Notes: a model not told the origin generated them from the sequence alone. A DNA stretch of 64,000 nt from Trichomonas vaginalis G3 (GCF_026262505.1 NC_067206.1:5360879-5424878), one strand, 5' to 3'. Positions 47,403 through 57,444 are shown, counted from the first letter of the stretch. Translations and numbers: made by a program.

Positions 47403-48299
47403 ATGGATTTGCTATTAGAGGCAGAAAACATAATAAATTCTGCAAGAGATACATCTGCTAAAGCTCTTTATGCAGAAGAAAAGAAATATATAACTTTGAG
47501 CCCGTTTAAAGATATTGTTCGTAAATTACAGATGGAAAATATCGAAATTAAATCTAAAATCCAAGAATTAACCGACGAAAAAGAAATACCCTTAAGTGAA
47601 TATATCAATACTAGACTAAATATCATAATACAGCAATTAAATCCGAATATTATAATTTCGCCAGATATTAACGTGACTAAAGATCTAATTGTAAAAGCAT
47701 TAAAGAACTACGAAACAACTATACGAACTGATATGCTTGATATTAAAGAAGACAATAAACACGTAATCGAAAAGATATCTTCTGTTGGAAAAGTACCAGA
47801 ATTTAAGAAAATCAATCAAGAAACGACATTAAACGAAAAGATAGACGAATCTTCCAATCTACAAAGCGAACTTAATACTATCCAAGAAAAATATGAAAAA
47901 TTATTATCACAGAATCAGCTATTAAAGAAAGAGATACAAATAATGAATCAGCATATAAAGTCATCAAAATCTCGTCTAAAGACAATATCGGATGTAGAAA
48001 ATACGAAATCATCAAAATATAATTCCTCAAAATCCGTAATTAAGAACCTAACTAAGAGTATAAGGAAGGTAGAAAAGAACATTGATCTAACTAAGCTTGT
48101 CCAACGATACTCAGATTCAATACTCGAAATCCCTAAGCCGAAGCTTGAAGAGCTTTCCCAGTTGCTTAATGAGATAGAAAACCTACAGCGTGTGAATCAA
48201 GAAGTCCGAAACCAAAAAATGGTTGCCAAAATCAGCACAATTCGGATCACGCAATCCGTATCTAACCAAAAAAATACTAGTTTTAGATACATTATCTAA
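47403..48299 (+). CDS. Coiled-coil protein (298 aa)
   Basis: An intact frame of 298 aa, Lys/Glu/Ile/Asn-rich. Coiled coils cover about residues 35-65, 135-195 and 215-275 (ENIEIKSKIQELTDEKE; LQSELNTIQEKYEKLLSQNQ; LTKSIRKVEKNID). No globular domain, signal or membrane segment. Divergent from the MGNCC gene through a shared 59-bp promoter region. Possibly cytoskeletal; not assigned to a family. Confidence 0.7.
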   Translation: MDLLLEAENIINSARDTSAKALYAEEKKYITLSPFKDIVRKLQMENIEIKSKIQELTDEKEIPLSEYINTRLNIIIQQLNPNIIISPDINVTKDLIVKALKNYETTIRTDMLDIKEDNKHVIEKISSVGKVPEFKKINQETTLNEKIDESSNLQSELNTIQEKYEKLLSQNQLLKKEIQIMNQHIKSSKSRLKTISDVENTKSSKYNSSKSVIKNLTKSIRKVEKNIDLTKLVQRYSDSILEIPKPKLEELSQLLNEIENLQRVNQEVRNQKMVAKISTIRITQSVSNQKNTSFRYII

Positions 48300-48438
48300 T
48301 AAATAAGCTAATATTTTTTCCCAAAAAAGGATATCGTTTATCAACCATATCGGATAAATGCGGTATCGAATGTTTTTTGTAATGTATTCAAAATTTGAAT
48401 ACCTAATTTTGGAATTGTAAAGAAAATTCAAAAAAGAA

Positions 48439-51400
48439 ATGCTCAGCTTTCTCTTAACCCAAAGCTTAGCAGCAGATGAAAATTTCCTATGCATTTATAA
48501 CGTATCGAAGCAACTCTGCCCACCCGAAACCACCAAATTTTACTTAGCGGCGAATTATTCAAAGGATATGAAATCAGAATCCAAGAAAAACAATAAATTT
48601 GATAAACTAAACGTTACCTTATACATTCCTGAAAACTTGAGTTCTATAACTGTTGACGCTTACGCTTTTAAGAATTCTAACTTTTTTTATTTAATTGGTA
48701 TTGGATCAAATGCTTCATGCAAGTTAAGCGTTTCAGAAGTATGCACTTTTAACTCTGTTGAATTCAACAATATTGAGCTCATAAAGAAAGATACAACAGA
48801 AATTGATCTTGCGGAATTGAAACTCCGTAAAGTTCTTTTCACAGGTTTCGACAAAGCATCCAAGTACTTCGGAGGAAAATTAGACTCCGATCTGCTCTCC
48901 ACGCGATACATAACTTTGCTTTTCGAACATGTTACAATTCATTGCAACGAAACAGGCGAATTCGAAAAGAACTACAGAATAGATGGTGCAATATATGCTA
49001 AGGACATTATGTTTACCTCGTTTTTAGAGAACTCCACCGTATTTCAGTTTGGTGACCAGATGATCATCACTCCCGTATCAACAGTCCGTGGCTGTAGACG
49101 CACATGCATACAACCATACACTCCAGGCAAGAATGTAAGCATAACGGTCAGAAACGATAATCCGAAATCAATTTTAACGATAGGATCATGGTTTTCAAGC
49201 AAATGCGCAATGTTTACACCACTCCATCTTGAAATCATTGACTCCTACCTTACAATTCTCGATGGAAACTGGAATGACCAAGAGAATTTCAAAATTACTC
49301 TACAAAGAGCTCATTTACACATCAAAATTGATGGTCCAAGAATATCTTTAGAGAATAATACATTTGATTCCACCATTACAACATCAAAAGATTCATTAAA
49401 GTTCCTAAGCTTGAATCTTAAAAACATAAACAACATTGAATTCAAAGATATTGAAAATGTTTCAGTTATTGATTTATACGCAAGCAACAATTCAAGGATT
49501 GGCAATGGTGTTAAACAGATGTTTTGCAGATATGTTCATTCAGTACCAAAAGAAAAAGAAGAAGAAGTAATAGAATATGATGATAAATATAACGAAGGAG
49601 GAGACGAAAAGAAAGAAGAAGGTGTCACTTTTACTGTTGAATCAGAAACTCTTATAATAAATACTGTTGATCAAACAGTTAAACAGATAAATTGTAATGA
49701 ATTAGTGGTACCTAACAAGGGCAAAATTGATGGAATACATCACAACGGAGTACTTTATTTCATTCATGACAGTGAAAGAATTCCTAAAATAGTTTGTAAG
49801 CAAATGACAAGTATAAATGAAACACTCAAAATAAATGTTCAGCCAGCTGGAGAAAATGATGTATTACCAGATGCAAATATTACATTGGTACAGAGTAATA
49901 AAACAATAAAAGCAGAAACAATAAGTTTAATTTGGGATTACAAAGAAGTACCAGATAAATCTGTTGGACAAAATATTGAAATCAAATCTGATGATATCGT
50001 AGAAGTAAATTCGCAACAATACATTTGTTTGTCAACCGATTCAGGTGATTGCGGATTGACTGATAATTATATAATAAGAACTCAAAATAATTTAAAGGAT
50101 CTAGCTGAGAATCTATCAATTACAGAAAACTCGTCAAGAGCTGTTAAATTAAAAATTTATTTGGACGATGACTTCGAAAATTTCGAAATTAATTATGGCA
50201 TAAAATTCAGAGGTATTAAGATAAATTCTGAATTAAATCAAGAAAATAAAGTTACTTTCACAATAGGAGCTGATACAAAACCTGGTTTCAATATTCAGTT
50301 GAAATCAGTTACTGCTGATATTCCTGAAGAAACAAAAATAGATACTTTGAAAATGACTAATGTAAAAATTGTTAGAAAAGATGTGAAATTAACTAATGTT
50401 AATTACATTGAACTTGACACAGAAACAAATGATGAATTTACTTATCCATTACATCCAGCTAATTCTACAATAATTAATACAGAAACTGTTGAAATCTCAG
50501 GAGAAAATTTGAAACCAAAAGTTTTCACAGATTTCGGTGAAAAACAAGAAATGAAGATTAAATTCAGAGGTGTTAAGAAAATAACTAAAAAAGGTGCACC
50601 ATTCCCCAACAAAATAAATATCGGAATAGAAGTTGAAGATGCAGTAACTTTGGAATCAAATAATTTCGGAAGTATGCTCACTTTTGAAATCGGCGGAATT
50701 CCAGGAGAAAATAATGACATCGTTGTCAATTTCAAGGCTGTTTTACCTGCAAAAATTATTGATGGAAACTTCAAATCTATGACTCTAAAACCGAATTTCC
50801 TTGGTAATACATTTAACTACCAAAACCAGCTTTGCGGTAAAAACATCACTTTGGAGACAACAGGAATTGTGAATATCTCTAAAAAAACATTGTATTGTAA
50901 ATCAGAATCAATGTTATTTATCACAACAGCAACAATTGCAAAGGATCCAATGTTCCAAGGTGTTATTAACTTGAGACAATTGACAATAGAAAGAATGATG
51001 GAATTGACATCAAATACTTATCTTCATATCGATGAATACGCAAATCCTGATGATGATTTCTTGTTACATTATAATTGGTCATTGAAACATTTCCCAACAG
51101 TGAAAATTTCTAAGTTTGTAAAAGTACAAAAAACTTCATTTACTCCAGGAATACAAACATTTGCTGATCAAAATGATGAAGACATCGAATTCATGAAACA
51201 GAATTTAGATATTTTCAAGTTTGGAATGCCATTTATTTGTATCGATGATAGTAATTACAGAGGAAATCTTTTCAACGAAGGAATGGTCTTCAGAAATGGA
51301 ACATTAAATAATTCTTTGATTTCAACAGCAATGAGAATTGGTCCTTCAAATGCTGTATCACAATGCGCGTACATGTTGCTTTTCAATCCTAAAGAAGATA

Positions 51401-51603
51401 AAATATATGAGGTTCAAGCAAGTCCTGTAAAAGGACCTATTAATAAGGCACATTTCAAAGCATTAATCACTCTTTCCTCGCTTTTGCTCGTTTTCTTATG
51501 CGCTTTCTCAATTTACATGCTCTTCTTCCAGAGACGTAGGGCACCGAAGAAGGAAATCACTCATAGCGAAAGCCGCAGCGTGGTAATGGAAGACCTCTTG
51601 TAA
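48439..51603 (+). CDS. Large type I membrane (surface) protein, 1054 aa
   Basis: A short signal peptide (MLSFLLTQSLA) precedes the mature part, followed by about 1000 lumenal/extracellular residues rich in Asn/Lys/Thr with many N-glycosylation sequons (NVSK, NASC, NNSR, NGTL) and repeating beta-strand patterns (VSGEN.., IKFRGVKK, LKFLSLNLKNINNIEFKDI) like a long beta-helix or LRR-like stack. A Glu/Lys-rich insert lies at about 370-395. The single membrane span LITLSSLLLVFLCAFSIYML is near 1018-1037, followed by a basic stop-transfer RRRAPKK and a short tail ending EDLL, a possible acidic-dileucine sorting signal. It resembles trichomonad surface proteins without matching a named family. Intact. 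Confidence 0.8.
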   Translation: MLSFLLTQSLAADENFLCIYNVSKQLCPPETTKFYLAANYSKDMKSESKKNNKFDKLNVTLYIPENLSSITVDAYAFKNSNFFYLIGIGSNASCKLSVSEVCTFNSVEFNNIELIKKDTTEIDLAELKLRKVLFTGFDKASKYFGGKLDSDLLSTRYITLLFEHVTIHCNETGEFEKNYRIDGAIYAKDIMFTSFLENSTVFQFGDQMIITPVSTVRGCRRTCIQPYTPGKNVSITVRNDNPKSILTIGSWFSSKCAMFTPLHLEIIDSYLTILDGNWNDQENFKITLQRAHLHIKIDGPRISLENNTFDSTITTSKDSLKFLSLNLKNINNIEFKDIENVSVIDLYASNNSRIGNGVKQMFCRYVHSVPKEKEEEVIEYDDKYNEGGDEKKEEGVTFTVESETLIINTVDQTVKQINCNELVVPNKGKIDGIHHNGVLYFIHDSERIPKIVCKQMTSINETLKINVQPAGENDVLPDANITLVQSNKTIKAETISLIWDYKEVPDKSVGQNIEIKSDDIVEVNSQQYICLSTDSGDCGLTDNYIIRTQNNLKDLAENLSITENSSRAVKLKIYLDDDFENFEINYGIKFRGIKINSELNQENKVTFTIGADTKPGFNIQLKSVTADIPEETKIDTLKMTNVKIVRKDVKLTNVNYIELDTETNDEFTYPLHPANSTIINTETVEISGENLKPKVFTDFGEKQEMKIKFRGVKKITKKGAPFPNKINIGIEVEDAVTLESNNFGSMLTFEIGGIPGENNDIVVNFKAVLPAKIIDGNFKSMTLKPNFLGNTFNYQNQLCGKNITLETTGIVNISKKTLYCKSESMLFITTATIAKDPMFQGVINLRQLTIERMMELTSNTYLHIDEYANPDDDFLLHYNWSLKHFPTVKISKFVKVQKTSFTPGIQTFADQNDEDIEFMKQNLDIFKFGMPFICIDDSNYRGNLFNEGMVFRNGTLNNSLISTAMRIGPSNAVSQCAYMLLFNPKEDKIYEVQASPVKGPINKAHFKALITLSSLLLVFLCAFSIYMLFFQRRRAPKKEITHSESRSVVMEDLL

Positions 51604-52249
51604 TTTATTAATAGTAAAAAAATAATAACTTATTTTAAATTTTTGCTAACTGATTTGACACTTTTTTGACGGATGGCATTCAAATATTTTTACTGTTTTT
51701 TCCTAACAGTTCAGTCTTTTGGAACAAAAAACTGTCTCTTTTATTGAACGAAAAAGAAATTGAATTTAAAATCATACCTTTTGATAAAAAGTTTAATTAT
51801 CTATTCTACGATTATTTTTGATTCAAATGCTGTTCGGCATTAGAAGCAAAAATAATCATAATCAAGATAATTCCAATTTTATATACTTTTTGGGCGCTAA
51901 AGCGCCCGTAAAAATGTATACAAAATTGTGAATTTTTTAGATGAAAAATTTATGACAAACGGGGCCTCATAAAATGCTTAAATCTTTTTTGACAAACATA
52001 CACTGCGCTATATTTATTTTTCGACAAAATTATCGACATAAACATGTAATTAACTACTATTTTTTCCCCTGCTTTATTATAGAATGAGATTATGATACTT
52101 TAAAATGCTTTTTGTCGTAATGGGGAAACAAAATATTCTAAAAGAATAGTAAGCTAACAATATGATATTTGAAATATTAATTATTTACTGAAAATATAGA
52201 AATAAAGTTTCATATATTCATTATTTTCTTTTTCTTGGATGCTAATTGC
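51604..52249. other. Intergenic with one GC hairpin
   Basis: About 650 AT-rich bases without a gene. GGGCGCTAAAGCGCCC at 51892-51907 is a perfect 6-bp stem with a four-base loop, conspicuous against the AT-rich surroundings. It lies about 290 bases beyond the stop of the surface-protein gene, too far for an obvious 3'-end role. Confidence 0.5.
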
Positions 52250-53116
52250 TTATGAATTGATATTAGCACCATTCGAAATCAAAAGCTCAGCAATTTCTTT
52301 GAAATCATTTTGGGTGGCATCAAGAATGCTTCAAGATTATAAAAAATTGAGAGCTGTCACTTTAAAATCATATTTCATATTGATGAAATCAATGTTATGT
52401 GATATAATTGCTGCTTCTATTTCGTATGGACCTGTTGGTTTTTTATCCTTCAATAGTTCATTCAAAATGTCGATATTCCCACCTAAAAATGAAAGACGAA
52501 GGCAATCATTATCGAATTTTGCATTGAATTTTGTTCTTAAATAATTGAAACAAGAAATTGCGCCACGATAACAACATAAATCAAGTAATGAAAATCCACC
52601 GTAGTGATTACGTGGATAAAAATCACTTTGAAGTCTTACGTCTTTATCGAATCCATCCTTTTCTGTAAATGTGATAAATGAGTTTATATCATCATTCATT
52701 ATTGCTCTGTAAATTGTGTTCTCTTCATGGACATCCAATGAATATTTTTGATATTTACTTTTTTTGAATTCTTGGAGATAGTAATCCTCAAGACATATTC
52801 CATATTCTTTATATACAAAGTAACAAAAGCAAAAGTGACAGCCATAAATGCGCTTTGGACGATATTCTTCAAAAATCTTTTTGAAAATAAACCAATACGA
52901 TTTTGCATAACGGTTGTTGTATATGGCTGCATTTGAAATGATTGAAAGGATCTTCGATGGCATAAATATTTTTGTTTCAATTAAATTCTTTTTGATATCA
53001 TCATAAATCTTGGTGATTTCCGATTCATCATTTGTTTTGATCCTGTATAATGCGTTGAATGTCTCAATATAATTGGAATATAATTCCCTAAGCTCTTGAG
53101 ATTTGATGTCTGACAT
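52250..53116 (-). pseudogene. DUF3447/ankyrin gene with internal loss
   Basis: The N-terminal 259 codons are open from ATG 53116 and carry the whole DUF3447 part: MSDIKSQELRELYSNYIETF, GGFSLLDLCCYRGAISCFNY, LSFLGGNIDILNELLKDKKP, EAAIISHNIDFINMKYDF. A TAA at 52337 follows, and three codons later in the same frame comes the last half-repeat ILDATQNDFKEIAELLISNG with a TAA at 52250. The middle ankyrin repeats are thus missing, as from a deletion. The initiator TCATTTC (53118-53124) is six bases before the ATG. The N-terminal part could still be expressed. Confidence 0.75.
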
Positions 53117-53117
53117 A

Positions 53118-53129
53118 GAAATGAAGTGA
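53118..53129 (-). promoter_or_regulatory. Two overlapping initiators TCACTTC / TCATTTC
   Basis: On the minus strand TCACTTCATTTC gives two initiator matches, with A+1 at 53127 and 53122, giving leaders of 11 or 6 bases for the gene starting at 53116. A TATATAAA-like stretch lies about 40 bases upstream. Confidence 0.55.
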
Positions 53130-53710
53130 GTTTTAGGAAATGCCTATTGAAATTTATATAAATTCATAACATGAAGTATATTTAATGTGCAGCTATTTTT
53201 AGCGAAAAATTCGAGTTTTACAGATCCATCAAATTTACCAAGAAAAATTAGTTAATCAGAATCAATTTAAATATCATAGTAATTGAGTCTAGTCAATAAA
53301 AAAGAACCTCCTGGAATATGGTTCTGAAAAAAACAAAAACTAAATATTTGAATAACTGATCTTGGTGAAAAGTACTATTTTAAGTTAGCAATTTACAACA
53401 TCTTTCAATAGGAATATAAAAACCTTAGCAACATAATCTCGAATCATAAAGAGATTAAATTGATAATTGTACAAGAACAACCAATCAAACAATGTAAACT
53501 ATATGTTAGAAATTACATACTAAATCACAAAAACAACAGCATTAGATTTGAAGATTAAATATGATTTTTCTGTAAATTATTTTATTGGAAAGGGTCAATG
53601 GTCAATTATATAGACAGACTATTTGAGGGGTCATTATAGTGAAAGAATTTCAAAAGAATATTTAAATGAAATTCAATCCACTAATGACTTAAACGAAAAT
53701 TTTTCATTCA
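53130..53710. other. Intergenic, nothing recognised
   Basis: AT-rich DNA between two ankyrin relics. GGGTCAATGGTCAATTATATAG near 53600 and GGGGTCATTATAGTG near 53636 look alike, but no clear repeat ends were found. Confidence 0.4.
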
Positions 53711-53870
53711 TGTTATGTCTCAGAATCTTTTGATGTATTGATTCCATTAGAAATGAAACACTCAACCATCCTATTATAATTTAGTTTAACTGCAAGATGA
53801 AGAACAGTTTTATTTTGATAAATCGCATCATAAAGGGCCATTTTCATGGATTTACCTCTTTTACTTCGAA
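53711..53870 (-). pseudogene. Ankyrin-repeat relic
   Basis: The minus strand reads MALYDAIYQNKTVLHLAVKL followed by NYNRMVECFISNGIN and a stop near 53711, one and a half ankyrin repeats. No start or other repeats are attached. A stray piece of the DUF3447/ankyrin family. Confidence 0.55.
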
Positions 53871-54154
53871 ATTACAATTAAATACCCTATGATATTTATT
53901 TATTTATTTTTTTTAATAAATTGATTCTGAGCTCAGAAGATTACTATGAATTTCTACCGACCAAATCCGATCTATTTTTTAAAAGAATCCGAAGGATATA
54001 ATAAATTGGAGTTTTAATAATTTCTAAAACTCAATTACATTTCAACAAAAATTTCTGAAGACAAAATTTAAGTGTGATCTGACAATCAAATTGTGGGAAT
54101 TCTCAAAAAGTTGCCTATGCAAAAAGCCTGACGACTATTCAAACAATTTGTCTG
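53871..54154. other. Intergenic, nothing recognised
   Basis: AT-rich spacer before the next ankyrin gene. ATTCAAACA at 54138-54146 is a poor initiator match about 15 bases before the ATG. Confidence 0.4.
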
Positions 54155-55444
54155 ATGAATCAAGAGCTCGTTCTTGATATCAATTACATTGCAAAAAACA
54201 TTCAAACATATATTGATCAAGATAATTTTTATGATGTGATTGATGAAAATTTCATTCCTCAAGTTTTAGAGAAATCAAATCTTAACCCTAACGATTTTAG
54301 AATGCTTCTTTCACAAGGGGCATCAAAACTTAGTACAACTAGACTGTATAGATTTTCTAGAGAGTGTAATGTTTATATTAATTCATTTGAAGATGCGATT
54401 AATGTTCTTCAAAGCTATAACAACATTTTCAAACTTAAATCATCACATGCTTTAATTGATTACTTTTAGAAACACAATCCAGAAAATCAATCCGATTCCA
54501 AAGAAATCTCAAAATTAAAGATTGATATTCAAAATCTTGAATCCAAGATCTCGAAGATGGAAACTCAAATCAATGAATACAAAAAGAAAGAAAATCAATA
54601 CAAAAAAGAACTTGTAAAAATCTATGAATTACGTTCTATCACTGATTTTGATACAATTTACAATTTCCTTAAGCAGCTTTCAGTTCAAGATGATATACCG
54701 GAAATGTCCATTTCCTGCGCGATTGGATTAAGTGAAAAGAGAGATTCTGATGAATATACACCACTTCTTTGTGCATGTATTGAAGGAGATCTTCACTTAA
54801 CAAAATCTCTTATTGAAGGAGGTTGCGATAAAAATGCAGTTGACAAACATGGAAATAATTGTTTACTTTTAGCATCATTGTATGGACATCTTGAAATTGT
54901 AAAATATTTAATTAGAGTTGGTTTTGACAAGAATTGGAGTAAGAAATCTAATCAAGCTAATGCAATTCTTTGTGCATCACAAGAAGGTCATCTTGATATA
55001 GTTAAATATTTGAAAAGTATTGGTTGTGATGTCAACTCGAAACAAAATGATAATGCTAATTGTACTTACTTGGCATCATTAAATGGTCATCTTGAAACTG
55101 TTAAATATCTTGTTTCAGCTGGGGGAGATCCAGATGAGAAAGATTCTCAGGGATTTTCTCCAATAATTTGTGCATCAAAATATAATCATCTTGATGTGGT
55201 CAAATATTTGATTCAATGTGGATGCAATAAAAATGATAAAACAAATCATAATGATTCTTCACTTCATTTTGCAGCGGGAAATGGCCATATTGATGTTCTA
55301 GAATATTTAGTTTCAATTCGTGTCAATCTTCGTCAGAAAAACAATAGAGGAAAAACAGCACTTGATTTGGCAGAAGAAAAACAAAACGATGGTAAAAACT
55401 ACCGAAGTATTATCAATCTTCTAAATCGATCAGGTGCTAAGTAA
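54155..55444 (+). pseudogene. Ankyrin-repeat protein gene with one in-frame TAG
   Basis: One frame of 429 codons from ATG 54155 to TAA 55442-55444, interrupted only by TAG at 54467-54469 (ALIDYF/KHNPENQ). Before the stop is a BTB-like/DUF3447-type helical N-terminus (DINYIAKNIQTYIDQDNFYD). After it come a coiled coil (SKEISKLKIDIQNLESKI) and about seven ankyrin repeats (TPLLCACIEGDLHLTKSLIE, SLHFAAGNGHIDVLEYL). Frame, repeats and end are otherwise perfect. Either the gene died very recently by a nonsense change, or the stop is read through, or the base is a sequencing error. The second part has its own Met at 54557 and could be made as a 295-aa protein. Confidence 0.8.
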
Positions 55445-55757
55445 TAAATTCTTCACAAACACATTCAAACTAAGGAAAGAGTTATTGTAACAAAAATAAA
55501 CAAATAAATTTGACATCATAATATTTAACATTTTTAATCTTATGCTTATTTTTCAAGGGTGCACTTTACGCTAACTGATATTCTCTCGATTTTTTTTGAC
55601 AACCTTCATTTACAAAGAGAAGTTGGATTACTTCTATTTATGACCAAATTTTCTATGTTATACGTCACCAATTATAAAGAGATTAAAATGATAATGGCTG
55701 ATGAACATTTAATCACATACTAGAACACATATTTTAGGAGTAGGGGTAATTTTAGCT
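55445..55757. other. Intergenic before Maverick B
   Basis: About 310 bases of AT-rich DNA between the ankyrin gene and the first Maverick-like terminal motifs. Nothing recognised. Confidence 0.4.
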
Positions 55758-56085
55758 AAAAGTGACACGCCTGTAAAAAGTGACACACCCCTGAAGGGTG
55801 TGATTACCGATCGGTAATTTCGACAGTTTAGAATTTAAACTTTTTTATGGAACTGTTGCGAGTTTCATAAAGAATTTAAGGAATATAAGCAAAGATTTGA
55901 ATCAAAATCTTAGACCTAAGCCGCTCGATTCGCTCGCGGCTTCCGCGAATTACAGATCAGCAAAGATTAGTAGTAGGATATGACGGGTTTTGTGACTTTT
56001 TTTGTAAACGTAAGAATTCATACATTTTTGAGCGATTTTGTATCATTTTTTTTACATATGAAGTAAAAAATGTATGATTCTTACG
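55758..56085. repeat. Palindrome cluster at the presumed terminus of Maverick B
   Basis: AAAAGTGACAC occurs twice 18 bases apart (55758 and 55776). CACACCC/GGGTGTG (55784-55790, 55796-55802) is a 7-bp hairpin, and ATTACCGATCGGTAAT (55803-55818) is a perfect 16-bp palindrome. AGCCGC/GCGGCT near 55918-55941 forms another GC hairpin. CGTAAGAATTCATACATTTT (56008) is the imperfect inverse of AAAAAATGTATGATTCTTAC (about 56066). Together these mark the likely left end of the element; the exact first base is not known. Confidence 0.55.
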
Positions 56086-56260
56086 GTTTTTATTCTTACG
56101 TTTTTGAATAAATCAAGATTTAAAAAATTTTCAAAATTGTAAGACATTTACACTAAACCCATACATAATGAAATAAAAAAAATAAAAAAAATAAAAAAAT
56201 AAACTTTAAAAATTCATGTCTTACATTTTTGAATAATTTATTTTTTTAATTCGTAAGAAA

Positions 56261-56740
56261 ATGAGTGGATCAAGATTCGTAACCGTCAATCAATTAATGG
56301 ATGCTCTTTCACCAATTCTTGAAAATGTTAAACAAGTAGATGTTTATTTCGATGATTATGTAGAAAGTTTATATTATAAAGGTAAACATAATATTAAACC
56401 CATTGCTTTTGCATTTGATAATAAATTAATTGAAAATGCAAAAATTTGGGAATTAATTCCAGATATTGAATATATAACGAATATAACTAATAAATGGTTC
56501 AAACGAATTCCAACCACAAAAGTTCTTTGTAAATTAATGATCAAAACTGAGGAAAAAGAATTTCATGAATTTACATATCATCCAAATAAAGTTTCAGAAC
56601 TAGAAAATGAAAAACTTCAGAAAAAATTAAACGATAGACTTTCAAATGATTGTATTGAAAAAATAAATAAACTAGCAGAAGTTGCATTTAATAATGAAAT
56701 ATTTGATGAATATAACCTTGAACTCAGTGATGGGCTTTAA
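56261..56740 (+). CDS. Maverick B gene, 159 aa, unknown
   Basis: The first gene of the element, open for 159 aa (MSGSRFVTVNQLMDALSPIL ... IENAKIWELIPDIEYITNIT). Mixed alpha/beta content, no signal or membrane span. It overlaps the convergent gene at 56737 by four bases. No family recognised. Confidence 0.5.
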   Translation: MSGSRFVTVNQLMDALSPILENVKQVDVYFDDYVESLYYKGKHNIKPIAFAFDNKLIENAKIWELIPDIEYITNITNKWFKRIPTTKVLCKLMIKTEEKEFHEFTYHPNKVSELENEKLQKKLNDRLSNDCIEKINKLAEVAFNNEIFDEYNLELSDGL

Positions 56741-57117
56741 GGACCCGGGCTCAACGAGTCATGATTTATGAAATCAATAATTTGATTTATTCGCTCTTCA
56801 ATAATTTCTATTCTTTTTGTTAAATCATCTATTTTCATTAATGAGGTGATTCTTGATTGAGGAATAGATTTCAAACTAACCACTCCTTTTATTTTTGAAA
56901 TTTTGAATCCATCAACTTTAAACATTTTATTCAATTTACATGTTGTCAATTCTTCAAATAATTTTTTATTGTTAGCATAATAGTCATTAAATTCTTCAAC
57001 AGATGAAAAATTTTTTATTTCAGTAATTGGTTTAACAACGTTTATTTTTTGTTGAACATTTTCACTTTCATAAATACCTTCCTCCTCTGTTTCATTTATT
57101 TTTAAAATTGGTTTCAT
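56737..57117 (-). CDS. Maverick B gene, 126 aa, unknown
   Basis: A 126-aa minus-strand frame (MKPILKINETEEEGIYESEN ... ITSLMKIDDLTKRIEIIEER), helical at the C-terminus. Convergent with 56261-56740 and divergent from the amphipathic gene at 57184. No family recognised. Confidence 0.5.
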   Translation of the reverse strand: MKPILKINETEEEGIYESENVQQKINVVKPITEIKNFSSVEEFNDYYANNKKLFEELTTCKLNKMFKVDGFKISKIKGVVSLKSIPQSRITSLMKIDDLTKRIEIIEERINQIIDFINHDSLSPGP

Positions 57118-57183
57118 TTATCATTAAATAAAAATTAGAATATAAGTGATGAAATATTTTTTTTAATTAATATTAAATCAGAA

Positions 57184-57420
57184 ATGGCGGCAGGATTCTT
57201 TAAAAAATTATGGGATGGAATTAAGAAAGCTGCGGGTTGGGTTCATAAAAATATTATTAAACCCGTTGCAAACTTTTTGGCACCAGTAGCGAAAACGGCA
57301 GGAACTATCATAGGTGGAGTATTAGGTACTAAAGCAGGTAATCCGGCAATGGGAGCACAAGCAGGTAACGCAATTGGTGGAATAGCTGAAGGAATACTTA
57401 ATAAAATAGGAGGTAGATAG
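57184..57420 (+). CDS. Amphipathic Gly/Ala-rich peptide gene of Maverick B
   Basis: 78 aa. The N-terminus MAAGFFKKLWDGIKKAAGWV is an amphipathic Lys/Trp/Phe helix, followed by a hydrophobic Gly/Ala-rich part (AKTAGTIIGGVLGTKAGNPA). It shares MAAGFFKKLWD with the gene at 57445-57660. Such peptides resemble virion membrane-active proteins (adenovirus pVI, virophage and parvovirus-type lytic helices). Function is inference. Confidence 0.6.
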   Translation: MAAGFFKKLWDGIKKAAGWVHKNIIKPVANFLAPVAKTAGTIIGGVLGTKAGNPAMGAQAGNAIGGIAEGILNKIGGR

Positions 57421-57444
57421 TGGAAAAATAAATAAATATTATTT

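Noticed and set aside
47403-51603. The coiled-coil gene and the surface-protein gene as an operon.
   Set aside because: There is a 139-base gap and trichomonad genes are normally transcribed singly; nothing shows co-transcription.
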